A DNA stretch of 64,000 nucleotides from Nocardia ignorata NBRC 108230 (GTDB taxonomy: Bacteria > Actinomycetota > Actinomycetes > Mycobacteriales > Mycobacteriaceae), in NCBI RefSeq assembly GCF_001612905.1, contig NZ_BDBI01000028.1:147407-211406 (forward strand), written 5' to 3'. Below, in pieces: positions 26,648 through 34,298 of the stretch. The translations under genes and the position numbers were made by a program. Under the pieces are notes generated by a model that did not search any database, was not told where the DNA came from, and saw only the letters and a list, made by a program, of their open reading frames with translations. How positions within the stretch are numbered: the stretch's first letter is position 1; each line of letters opens with the position of its first letter.

Positions 26648-27682
26648 ATGGCGGCTGTGAGATTGCAAGACGTCGCGATCCGGGCGGGCGTCTCCCAGGC
26701 GACCGCCTCCCGTGTGCTCAACGGGTCGTCACGGGTGCCCGGCGAAGGCGTGGCCGACCGGGTCCGCGCCGCCGCCGCCGAGCTCGGCTATGTGCCGAAT
26801 GCCCAGGCCCAGGCCCTGGCGCGGTCCTCGACCGGGCTGATCGGACTCGTCGTGCACGACATCGCCGACCCCTACTTCTCCTCGATCGTGCAGGGGGTGC
26901 AGACGGCGGCGCGCCGGGCGGGCAAGCTCGTCCTGCTGGCCAGCACGCAACGCGATTTCGACATCGAGCGCGAATCGGTGAGCACGTTCATCTCGCACCG
27001 CGCCGACGCGATCATCCTCGCGGGTTCGCGCCAGAGCGGCGATCTCGACCGCGATCTCGAGAAGGAGTGCGCGCGGTATCTGGACAACAACGGCAAGGTG
27101 GTCGTCGTCGGGCAACCGCTGTCCTTCGGTGCCGCCGTCGAGCCCGAAAACTATGCCGCATCAGCGGAACTGGCGCACGCGCTGCTCGGTCAGGGGCATC
27201 GCGACTTCGCGGTGATCGGCGGGCCCGGTCACATCAGGACCGCCGTCGACCGGCGCAACGGCTTCGTCGAGGCACTCGCCTCGCAGGGTGTGACACCGCT
27301 GGTGGAGATCGCGGGAGACTTCTCCCGCGACGGTGGTTTCAGCGCGGCGCGCCGCCTCGCCGCGGCCTTGGATCTGCGCCACGGGCAGGCGGTCCCGCCC
27401 TGCGTCTTCGCCGTGAGCGACGTGATGGCGATCGGGGCGATCGCGGCCTGGCGCGAGCTCGGCTTGGCGGTGCCCGACGATGTCTGCGTCGCCGGTTTCG
27501 ACGACATTCCCACCCTGCGTGACCACGTACCAGGGCTCTCGACGGTGGCGCTGTCGCTGGTGGACATCGGCGAACGGGCCGTCGCGCTCGCGCTCGACGA
27601 CACCGCAACGTCCTCGCGCGCACACGAATTCGTGCCCGGCCGGGTGATCCTGCGCGACAGCAGCGTTTTGCACCGACCCTGA
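26648..27682 (+). CDS. LacI-family transcriptional regulator
   Basis: This 344-residue regulator has the N-terminal helix-turn-helix and hinge (VRLQDVAIRAGVSQATASRV, then GYVPNAQAQALAR), followed by a periplasmic-binding-protein-like sensor domain (GLIGLVVHDIADPYFSSIV through CVAGFDDIPTLRDHVPGLS). GAGGGA precedes the ATG. Two identical operators in opposite orientation flank the gene, one before the leftward catabolic operon and one before the ABC transporter, so it is very likely a local repressor of both and of itself, released by a sugar-like ligand. Confidence 0.95.
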   Translation: MAAVRLQDVAIRAGVSQATASRVLNGSSRVPGEGVADRVRAAAAELGYVPNAQAQALARSSTGLIGLVVHDIADPYFSSIVQGVQTAARRAGKLVLLASTQRDFDIERESVSTFISHRADAIILAGSRQSGDLDRDLEKECARYLDNNGKVVVVGQPLSFGAAVEPENYAASAELAHALLGQGHRDFAVIGGPGHIRTAVDRRNGFVEALASQGVTPLVEIAGDFSRDGGFSAARRLAAALDLRHGQAVPPCVFAVSDVMAIGAIAAWRELGLAVPDDVCVAGFDDIPTLRDHVPGLSTVALSLVDIGERAVALALDDTATSSRAHEFVPGRVILRDSSVLHRP

Positions 27683-27702
27683 CCTGGCCCGATTCGAAAC
27701 CC

Positions 27703-27732
27703 TTGACACTGTGGGTCGGGTCACACTAGCCT
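27703..27732 (+). promoter_or_regulatory. Promoter of ABC importer operon
   Basis: A consensus -35 TTGACA (27703-27708) is followed after 18 bases by TAGCCT (27727-27732). The LacI operator begins 14 bases downstream, so bound repressor would sit at the transcription start. Confidence 0.6.
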
Positions 27733-27745
27733 CGGATCCAGCTTC

Positions 27746-27759
27746 GGAAAGCGCATTCC
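27746..27759. promoter_or_regulatory. LacI-type operator 2
   Basis: GGAAAGCGCATTCC is the exact reverse complement of the operator at 26574-26587. It lies just downstream of a TTGACA promoter and 50 bases before the permease gene. Confidence 0.8.
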
Positions 27760-27808
27760 CAGCGGGTGCAGTTCGAATCCCGCTCCACCACTAGCTTTAG
27801 GACTCCAG

Positions 27809-28681
27809 ATGGCGGTAGTCACGTCCGTCGAGGCCGGTTCCCCCGCACCGAAAGCGGCGCAACCCGTTCGCCCCCGGCGCCGAAAGCTTCCATCCCCGGC
27901 CGGTCTCTGGTCGACCGTCTGGCGGCCACTCGCCCTGGTGGCGGTGCTCGTCGTCGCCTGGTGGGCCGTCACGAAATTCGAGCTCGTCGAGCCCTACATC
28001 CTGCCGTCGCCCGCCGATACCTGGCGCACCACCGTCGACAACTCGGCGTACCTGCTCGAGAACACCTGGGTCACCACCTACGAAACGGTGGTCGGCTTCA
28101 TCATCGCCGCGCTGATCGGCGAAGCCGTCGCCCTGGTGATGATCTATTCGCGTGGCGTCGAGCGAACGATGTACCCGCTCATCCTTTTCGCGCAGGTCAT
28201 CCCGAAAATCGCCATCGCCCCGCTGTTCATCGTCTGGCTGGGCTTCGGCACCAGCCCCAAGATTCTCGTCGCCGTGCTGATGGCGTTCTTCCCGATCGTC
28301 ATCTCCGGTATGGCCGGCCTGCGCTCGGTCGACCCGGAGATCCTCGAACTCACCTCCACCATGGGCGCGAGCAATTGGAAGACGTTTGTGAAGGTGCGTT
28401 TCCCGGCGTCGCTGCCGCAGCTGATGTCCGGGCTCAAGATCGCCGCCACCCTCGCGGTCACCGGTGCCGTCGTCGGCGAATTCGTCGGCGCCAACGAAGG
28501 TCTGGGTTATGTGATTCTGCAGGCCAACGGAAACATCGACACCGCAATGCTGTTCGCGGCCCTGATCATCATGTCGCTGCTCGGCATCATCCTGTTCGCG
28601 ATCATCGAGATCGCCGAACAGTTCCTCATTCCCTGGCACGCCTCCCGTCGATCCACGGCCTCGGTCGTCGGGGCGGCTTGA
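27809..28681 (+). CDS. ABC transporter permease, NitT/TauT (SsuC) type
   Basis: This 290-residue inner-membrane permease has about six hydrophobic helices and the EAA-type cytoplasmic loop GASNWKTFVKVRFPASLPQLMSG that contacts the ATPase (given here as the family landmark around residue 185-207). The fold matches permeases for nitrate, taurine, aliphatic sulfonates or thiamine precursors. It heads an operon with a binding lipoprotein, an ATPase and a glycerate kinase, under LacI operator 2. The N-terminal 40 residues are a basic cytoplasmic extension. Confidence 0.9.
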   Translation: MAVVTSVEAGSPAPKAAQPVRPRRRKLPSPAGLWSTVWRPLALVAVLVVAWWAVTKFELVEPYILPSPADTWRTTVDNSAYLLENTWVTTYETVVGFIIAALIGEAVALVMIYSRGVERTMYPLILFAQVIPKIAIAPLFIVWLGFGTSPKILVAVLMAFFPIVISGMAGLRSVDPEILELTSTMGASNWKTFVKVRFPASLPQLMSGLKIAATLAVTGAVVGEFVGANEGLGYVILQANGNIDTAMLFAALIIMSLLGIILFAIIEIAEQFLIPWHASRRSTASVVGAA

Positions 28682-28724
28682 GCATGCCGAACCATCGTAT
28701 TCGCGCCACAGCTGGAGAACTCGC

Positions 28725-29765
28725 ATGAAATTCCGAACACGCACACTCACGTCCATCGGGGCCGCCGCGGTGGCATCGGTGCTGGTCTTGACCGGCTGCG
28801 GAGGCGGCGGCACCGAGGCCAAGGAGCCCGGCACCGACGGGAAGACCACCCCGGTGTCGCTGATGCTCAATTGGTACCCCTACGGCGAGCACGCCCCGTT
28901 CTATTACGGAGTGCAGGAAGGCATTTTCGCCAAGCACGGCATCGATCTGAAGATCTCGGCCGGCCAGGGGTCGACGAAGACCACGCAGGCCACCGGTTCC
29001 AAGCAGACCGACTTCGGCTGGGCCGATACGCCCGCCGTCCTCAGCAATATCGACAAGGGCGTCAAGGTCAAGAGCGTCGGCGTCTTCCTGCAGACCACGC
29101 CGTCGGCGGTGCAGGTGTTCGCCGATTCGAATATCCGGACTCCGGCCGATCTGGTGGGCAAGACCATCGCCGTCTCCGCGGGCGACGCACCGACCACCAC
29201 CTTCCCGGTCTATCTCGACAAGGCGGGTGTACCCGCCGATCAGGTCACCCAGCAGAGTCTCGACTCCGCGGGCAAGATGTCGGCGATGCTCTCGGGCCGC
29301 GTCGACGGGCTGATCGGCTTCGCGCACGACCAAGGTCCGACCATCGCGAACAAGAGCGGCAAAGAGGTGCGCTACCTGCGGTATTCGGAGCAGGGACTCA
29401 ACTTCTTCAGCAACGGCCTGATCGCGAACCAGGCCACGATCGACTCCTCGCCCAAACTGGTGCAGGCCATGGTCGACGCGACCAGCGAGGCCTTCGCCGC
29501 AGCGGCGGCGAAGCCCGAGGCCGCGGTCGCCGCGATGGAAGGCAAGGACCCGCAACTGCCGCCGCAGCCGGTGCTGCTGCAGCAGTGGCAGCAGACCATC
29601 CCGCTGCTCACCACCCCGGAAACCGTCGGCAAGGCGCCCGGAACCAATGCCGAGGCGAACTGGCGTGCCACCGTCGAGGTGCTCAGCAACGCGAAGCTCC
29701 TCGAGAAGGCAGAGGACCCGGCCAAGTACTGGGACTCCAAATTCACCCCGACCAGCCGGCCGTGA
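28725..29765 (+). CDS. ABC substrate-binding lipoprotein, NMT1/THI5-like
   Basis: This 346-residue exported protein has a lipoprotein signal with lipobox LTGC (cysteine 25). It then shows the NMT1/SsuA fold: SLMLNWYPYGEHAPFYYGVQ, AKHGIDLKIS and ADTPAVLSNIDKG. LNWxPxxxHxPxYxA-type openings are common in proteins that bind pyrimidine, thiamine-precursor or sulfonate ligands. Here the neighbours suggest a small organic acid or sugar derivative instead, so the ligand should be treated as unknown. Confidence 0.9.
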   Translation: MKFRTRTLTSIGAAAVASVLVLTGCGGGGTEAKEPGTDGKTTPVSLMLNWYPYGEHAPFYYGVQEGIFAKHGIDLKISAGQGSTKTTQATGSKQTDFGWADTPAVLSNIDKGVKVKSVGVFLQTTPSAVQVFADSNIRTPADLVGKTIAVSAGDAPTTTFPVYLDKAGVPADQVTQQSLDSAGKMSAMLSGRVDGLIGFAHDQGPTIANKSGKEVRYLRYSEQGLNFFSNGLIANQATIDSSPKLVQAMVDATSEAFAAAAAKPEAAVAAMEGKDPQLPPQPVLLQQWQQTIPLLTTPETVGKAPGTNAEANWRATVEVLSNAKLLEKAEDPAKYWDSKFTPTSRP

Positions 29766-29781
29766 CGGAACAGGTGACGAA

Positions 29782-30579
29782 ATGAGCACACCCACCGACA
29801 CCCGCACCGGCACCGCGGTCGCCGTAGACGGGCTGACCGTGAGGTTCTCGTCCAATCGCGGCGAGGTCACCGCACTGCACGATGTCGACCTCCACGTCGG
29901 TCGCGGCGAGTTCGTGTCGATCGTCGGCCCGTCCGGTTGCGGCAAGTCGACGCTGCTGAAAGTCGTCGCGGGCCTCACCGACCCGAGCGGGGGCAGCGTC
30001 GAACTCGGCGGCGCCTCCGTGCGGGGGCCGCAGCGCGATATCGGCTACGTATTCCAGCGTGCCGCGCTGCTGGAATGGCGAACCGTACGCAAGAACATCC
30101 TGCTGCAGGCGGAGATGCGCGGCATGGACAAGCGCGCAGCGGCCGCCGAATGTGATCGGCTCATCGAGATGACCGGGCTCGGCGGCTTCGAGAACGCACT
30201 GCCGCACGAACTCTCCGGTGGTATGCAGCAACGGGTTTCGCTGTGCCGAGCCCTGTTGCATCGACCGGAAGTGCTGCTGATGGACGAGCCGTTCGGCGCG
30301 CTCGACGCGCTCACCCGGGAACGGATGAACGTCGAGTTGCACCGCATCTGGCGGGAGACGGGCACCACTGTCCTGCTGGTCACGCATTCGGTGGCCGAGG
30401 CCGTCTATCTCGCCAATCGGGTCGTGGTGATGAGTCCACGGCCGGGCAAGATCATCGAATTGCTCGACGTCGACCTGCCCGCGCACCGCGAGTACGCCAC
30501 GACGATGGAGACGCCGGAATTCATCACCGTCGCCAACCGGGTCCGGGAACTGCTCGGCGCGGTGGCGCAAGCGGACTGA
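29782..30579 (+). CDS. ABC transporter ATP-binding protein, NitT/TauT type
   Basis: This 265-residue ATPase has Walker A GPSGCGKST, Q-loop IGYVFQRAALLEW, signature LSGGMQQR, Walker B VLLMDEPFGALD and the switch histidine in LLVTHSVAEAVY. It powers the importer formed by the preceding permease and lipoprotein. The ATG at 29782 follows GGTGACGAA; upstream codons in frame would overlap the lipoprotein gene. Confidence 0.93.
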   Translation: MSTPTDTRTGTAVAVDGLTVRFSSNRGEVTALHDVDLHVGRGEFVSIVGPSGCGKSTLLKVVAGLTDPSGGSVELGGASVRGPQRDIGYVFQRAALLEWRTVRKNILLQAEMRGMDKRAAAAECDRLIEMTGLGGFENALPHELSGGMQQRVSLCRALLHRPEVLLMDEPFGALDALTRERMNVELHRIWRETGTTVLLVTHSVAEAVYLANRVVVMSPRPGKIIELLDVDLPAHREYATTMETPEFITVANRVRELLGAVAQAD

Positions 30580-30609
30580 GATCCGGACCGCAGAAAGGAC
30601 GTCGACCGC

Positions 30610-31728
30610 GTGAGGGTTCTCCTCGCCCCGGACAAATTCAAAGGAAGCCTCACCGCGGCCGATGTGGCCGACCGCCTCGCCGACGGCTTGGCGGAGGCGG
30701 GGATCGACAGCCTGCGGATGCCGATGGCCGACGGCGGCGACGGGAGCGTCGACGCGGCGGTCGCGGCCGGTTTCACGCCGCATCCGGTGACGGTGGCCGG
30801 GGCGTCGGGAACCCCGAGGTACGCGCGGATCGCCGTCGGCGACGGCAGCGCGGTGGTCGAGGTCGCGAACACCTGCGGTCTCGCCACCCTGCCGAACGGC
30901 CGGAAGCTGCCGCTGGACGCGAGCAGTCTCGGTGTGGGACAAGCGATCTCGCAGGCATTGCGGCACCGGCCGCGACGCCTGGTGCTCGCGCTCGGCGGCA
31001 GCGCCTGCACCGACGGTGGGATGGGGATGCTCGCCGCGCTCGGCGTCACCTTCGCCGACGCGAGCGGACAGCGATTGCGCGCGTGTGGGCGGAGTCTGGC
31101 CCGCGTCCACACAGTCGACTCGTCGCGGGCGGTCCGGTTGAGCGAGGTGGACATCGTGGTCGCGAGTGATGTCACCAACCCCTTGCTCGGGCCGGACGGT
31201 GCGGCCGTCGTGTACGGCCCGCAGAAGGGCGCCACCGAGTCCGACGTCCGGTTCCTCGACGACGGGCTGCGCAAACTGGTCCGCGCCTTCGTCCGCAGCG
31301 GCTATCCGGACGCGGCGACTGTCGCGGCCGCGTCCGGTGCGGGCAGCGCGGGTGGGATCGGCTTCGCCGCCCTGCTGCTCGGCGGCACCATCGTCTCCGG
31401 CGCCGAGTTCTTTCTCGAACTGCTCGAATTCGACCGCCACCTGCCCGATATCGACCTGGTTATCACCGGCGAGGGCAGCATCGACGAGCAGACCGCCCAC
31501 GGAAAACTCCCCGCGGTTCTGGCTGCCCGAGCCCACCCCACCCCCGTGGTGGCGGTCGCCGGACGCAACACCCTGCCCCGCGACCATTGGCACCGAGCCG
31601 GTTTCACGGCCGTCTACTCTCTGAGCGACTACACCGACTCGAACACCGCCGACGACCCGGACCTGACCAGCCGACTTCTCACCCGGATCGGCCGCGAGAT
31701 CGGCCGCATTCCAGCGATTTCCGGCTGA
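30610..31728 (+). CDS. Glycerate kinase, GlxK/GarK family
   Basis: This 372-residue kinase has the family landmarks LLAPDKFKGSLTA, MADGGDGS, LALGGSACTDGGMGMLAALG, ASDVTNPLLGPDGAA and ITGEGSIDEQT. Enzymes of this family phosphorylate D-glycerate to 2-phosphoglycerate (or occasionally 3-phosphoglycerate). It starts with GTG after AAAGGACG. Its place at the end of the LacI-controlled import operon suggests that the imported compound is broken down to glycerate. Confidence 0.93.
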   Translation: MRVLLAPDKFKGSLTAADVADRLADGLAEAGIDSLRMPMADGGDGSVDAAVAAGFTPHPVTVAGASGTPRYARIAVGDGSAVVEVANTCGLATLPNGRKLPLDASSLGVGQAISQALRHRPRRLVLALGGSACTDGGMGMLAALGVTFADASGQRLRACGRSLARVHTVDSSRAVRLSEVDIVVASDVTNPLLGPDGAAVVYGPQKGATESDVRFLDDGLRKLVRAFVRSGYPDAATVAAASGAGSAGGIGFAALLLGGTIVSGAEFFLELLEFDRHLPDIDLVITGEGSIDEQTAHGKLPAVLAARAHPTPVVAVAGRNTLPRDHWHRAGFTAVYSLSDYTDSNTADDPDLTSRLLTRIGREIGRIPAISG

Positions 31729-31770
31729 TCACCGTGGTTCGCGCCGCGCTCGGCAGCTGCAACTCCCGGT

Positions 31771-32865
31771 TCATTCCCCCTCCGGCGTGTGGGAGTGCCC
31801 GGGTGGCCGGGTGAGGTCGTCGAGGACGACCAGGTTTCCACCGGACTGTTTGGCCCGGTACATCGCCGCGTCGGCGGATTGCAGCAAGCGGTCGGGGGTG
31901 GGGCGCGGGCACTGCGGGCAGACCGTCGCGTCGAAGACCGCGACGCCGATGCTGGCCGTCACGCCCACCGCGGTATCCGAGGGCGCGGCGACCACCCGAC
32001 GGAGGTGTTCGGCGACGTCGCGGGCGCCTGCCGCCGCGATCGGAACGGCCACGACGAATTCCTCGCCGCCGGTCCGCGCCACCACCGCCGAATCCGGGGC
32101 GGCCTCGCGCAGACGCCGGGCGGTTCGCATCAGCACGATGTCGCCGATGCGGTGACCCCAGGTGTCGTTGACGCCCTTGAACCGGTCCAGGTCGAAGGAG
32201 ATGACGCAGACGGCGCGATGGTCCTCGACGAGCTGGGGGAGCCGGTTCTCGAGCCCTCGCCGGTTGAGCAGTTCGGTGAGGGGATCCGAGAGCGACTCGA
32301 TGCGCAGCAGCCAGTAGAGCAGCTGGAACGCGGGCACCGCGGTGATCACCGTCGCCAGCAGCAGACCCACCGCGACCGCGAGGGTGACACCGTCCCCGCC
32401 CGTCGCGATCCGCACGGACAACACCACCACCGACAGCACCGACCAGGCCGAATGCGCGGCCACGGCCCGTGCGCTGTGGAAGAAACTCAGATAACTGCCG
32501 GTCGCCAGCAGCAGGACGGCACCCATGGCGCCGAACAGTCGGTTGTGCACCTGGAGGAACTCGATCGTGAACAGCAGATCGGCGCAGGCGATCAGGACCA
32601 GCGACTCCGTTCTGCCGGGCCACGGCAGCAGCCACCAGCGCGCGGCCCACAGCGCGCCCGCCAGAACTCCGACAACGGACGCCGCGACGGGCGGCCCCGC
32701 GGGCGTGCCCGCGATCACCAGACCCATGACCGCGATCCCCGCACCGGCAGTGCCCATCAGCACCTTCAGCGGCAGCAGCGCCGAGCGAACGGCGAGGGTA
32801 CGCACCAGCCAGCGGTAGTCGACCGGGTCCTTCCACCAGGACCGCAGCGTCGTACCGTCACTCAT
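31771..32865 (-). CDS. Membrane diguanylate cyclase (GGDEF domain)
   Basis: This 364-residue protein has about six N-terminal membrane helices (residues 30-185) and a C-terminal GGDEF domain with SLSDPLTELLNRRGLEN, FDLDRFKGVNDTWGH and the active-site motif RTGGEEF. It should make cyclic di-GMP from two GTP at the membrane. The usual inhibitory RxxD site upstream of GGEEF is not evident. A short CPQCP insertion near the C-terminus is unusual. The ATG at 32865 is preferred over one at 32904 because GGTGAG lies at a suitable distance. Confidence 0.9.
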   Translation of the reverse strand: MSDGTTLRSWWKDPVDYRWLVRTLAVRSALLPLKVLMGTAGAGIAVMGLVIAGTPAGPPVAASVVGVLAGALWAARWWLLPWPGRTESLVLIACADLLFTIEFLQVHNRLFGAMGAVLLLATGSYLSFFHSARAVAAHSAWSVLSVVVLSVRIATGGDGVTLAVAVGLLLATVITAVPAFQLLYWLLRIESLSDPLTELLNRRGLENRLPQLVEDHRAVCVISFDLDRFKGVNDTWGHRIGDIVLMRTARRLREAAPDSAVVARTGGEEFVVAVPIAAAGARDVAEHLRRVVAAPSDTAVGVTASIGVAVFDATVCPQCPRPTPDRLLQSADAAMYRAKQSGGNLVVLDDLTRPPGHSHTPEGE

Positions 32866-32961
32866 CGACTCACCCTTGGACTCGACGGCATAGCCACCTC
32901 CCACCGAATGGTTCGCAGCAGTCTAGGTGTCGTCGCCGGCGAACCCGGCCACACTGGAGGA

Positions 32962-33717
32962 GTGACAGCCGAACTGCGTTCCCTCACCGTCGACATCGAC
33001 ACCGGCCGGTGGCGCGACACAATCCTCACGAGCGTGGATCTGAGTGTTCCCGCCGGACAGCTCACCGCGTTGCTCGGCGGCCCCGGCGACGGCAAGACGA
33101 TGATCGCCTACGCACTGACCGGTCGCCTGCCCGAATCGGCACGGGCGAGGGGTGAAGTCCTGATCGACGGTCGCGTCGGCTATATCCCTCAGGACGGTAT
33201 CGATGCCTTCGTACCCGACCGCACGGTCGGCGAGCAACTCCGCCGATCGGAGCTTCGACACCGAGCCTGGACCGTCGAACAAGCCTGCGCTGCCGCTCAT
33301 TACCCGATCGACGCTCTGGATTTGCTCGCGCAGCACAACTCCGCGGGCCAGATCCAACGCGCCGCCGTCGCGGCCGCCCTGCTGACCGCTCCCGATGTCC
33401 TGGTCGCGGACGGTCCGACCGCCTCCCTGGACCAGGGCACCGCCTACGCGGTGTGAAAGTCGCTGCGCGAGTACGCCGACACCGGCGCGGCACTGCTCAT
33501 CATCACCCACGACATCGCCCTGCTCGCCGCCACCGGTTACGCCGACCGCCTGGTTGTCATCAGCAAAGGGCGGATTCTGGCCGTCGGGACGATGGCGGAA
33601 CTGTCCGACTCCGAGGATCCGCGGGTGCGGATGTATGTGGGAGGCGCTGCTTCGCACGGTGAGCCGGGCCGGACACAGGGACCTGCGACGAGCTCAGCGG
33701 TCGATCTGCGCCGGTAG
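32962..33717 (+). pseudogene. ABC transporter ATP-binding protein gene broken by an in-frame TGA
   Basis: The frame encodes an ABC ATPase with a Walker A (GGPGDGKT), a degenerate signature (NSAGQIQR) and a Walker B (VLVADGPTASLD). It is cut at 33454-33456 by TGA. Past the stop the same frame continues for 86 sense codons with the expected C-terminal half (ALLIITHDIALLAATGYADR, then VISKGRILAVGT) and ends at TAG 33715-33717. A single base change of TGG or CGA would explain it. The likely start is GTG 32962 or ATG 32908. The end overlaps the converging MarR gene. It may be a true pseudogene or a sequence error; no permease partner is nearby. Confidence 0.8.
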
Positions 33718-34206
33718 CTCGCCGTAGAAATCACGCAGCGCGCCGGTGATCGCGACGAACACCCGGTGGGCTGCCTCGAGGTCGGCGGCGGGCAGCTCGG
33801 CCATCGCAGCCCGGGTGCGGGTGCTGAGTGGTCCGAAGAATCCGGCCGCCACGGACATGCCGTGGTCGGTGTAGCCGAGGTGCACTCGTCGGCGGTCCGT
33901 GGCGTCGGGTACTCGCTCGAGATGGCCGGATTCGATCATCCGCTCGACCAGGTAGGTGACCGCGGGCGCGGAAATCCCCATCAGTGTGCTCAGTCGGCCC
34001 GCGGTCACCGGTGTGCCTTCGGCCTGTGCGGTTGCCACATGCATCAGGGCACGGAAGTCGTTGGGGCGCAGATCGTTCGACCGCGCGAAGACGTGACCGA
34101 TCTGTTCGGAGATCGCGGTCAGCGCCCGCAGATCGCGGGCGATCTCGGTTTCCAGCTCCGACCGGTCGCGAGCCGGATCGGCGTCCTCGGTGGTCTGGTC
34201 ACCCAA
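33694..34206 (-). CDS. MarR-family transcriptional regulator
   Basis: This 170-residue winged-helix regulator has recognition segments TAGRLSTLMGISAPAVTYLV and the wing RVPDATDRRRVHLGYT with its conserved DxRxxx pattern. It is divergent from an MMPL-family exporter; the two starts are about 92 bases apart with an AT-rich stretch (about 34264-34290, including TTTCTGAAA) that may be its operator. It is therefore probably the local repressor of the exporter. Confidence 0.92.
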   Translation of the reverse strand: MGDQTTEDADPARDRSELETEIARDLRALTAISEQIGHVFARSNDLRPNDFRALMHVATAQAEGTPVTAGRLSTLMGISAPAVTYLVERMIESGHLERVPDATDRRRVHLGYTDHGMSVAAGFFGPLSTRTRAAMAELPAADLEAAHRVFVAITGALRDFYGELPAQIDR

Positions 34207-34298
34207 CGCATGTCTCCTCTCGATCCGGTGGTGAGCTTAGCCGCTCCCGGGTCGCGACATTGTCAGATAGTTAAGTTTCTGAAATAGTTGATCGCGTG

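Noticed and set aside
27761..27790. A tRNA gene
   Set aside because: Only a T-arm-like and CCA-like end is present; upstream sequence is a LacI operator and promoter and cannot form the other arms.
28626..29978. Minus-strand frame of 450 codons
   Set aside because: It is the shadow of the binding-lipoprotein gene, which has a signal peptide and family motifs on the plus strand.
29743..31593. Long open frame on the minus strand (616 codons)
   Set aside because: It is opposite the ABC ATPase and glycerate kinase genes and shows the histidine/arginine-rich composition of antisense frames.
33454..33456. Selenocysteine codon in the ABC ATPase
   Set aside because: The position needs no selenocysteine in ABC ATPases and no obvious SECIS-like hairpin follows; a nonsense change is simpler.
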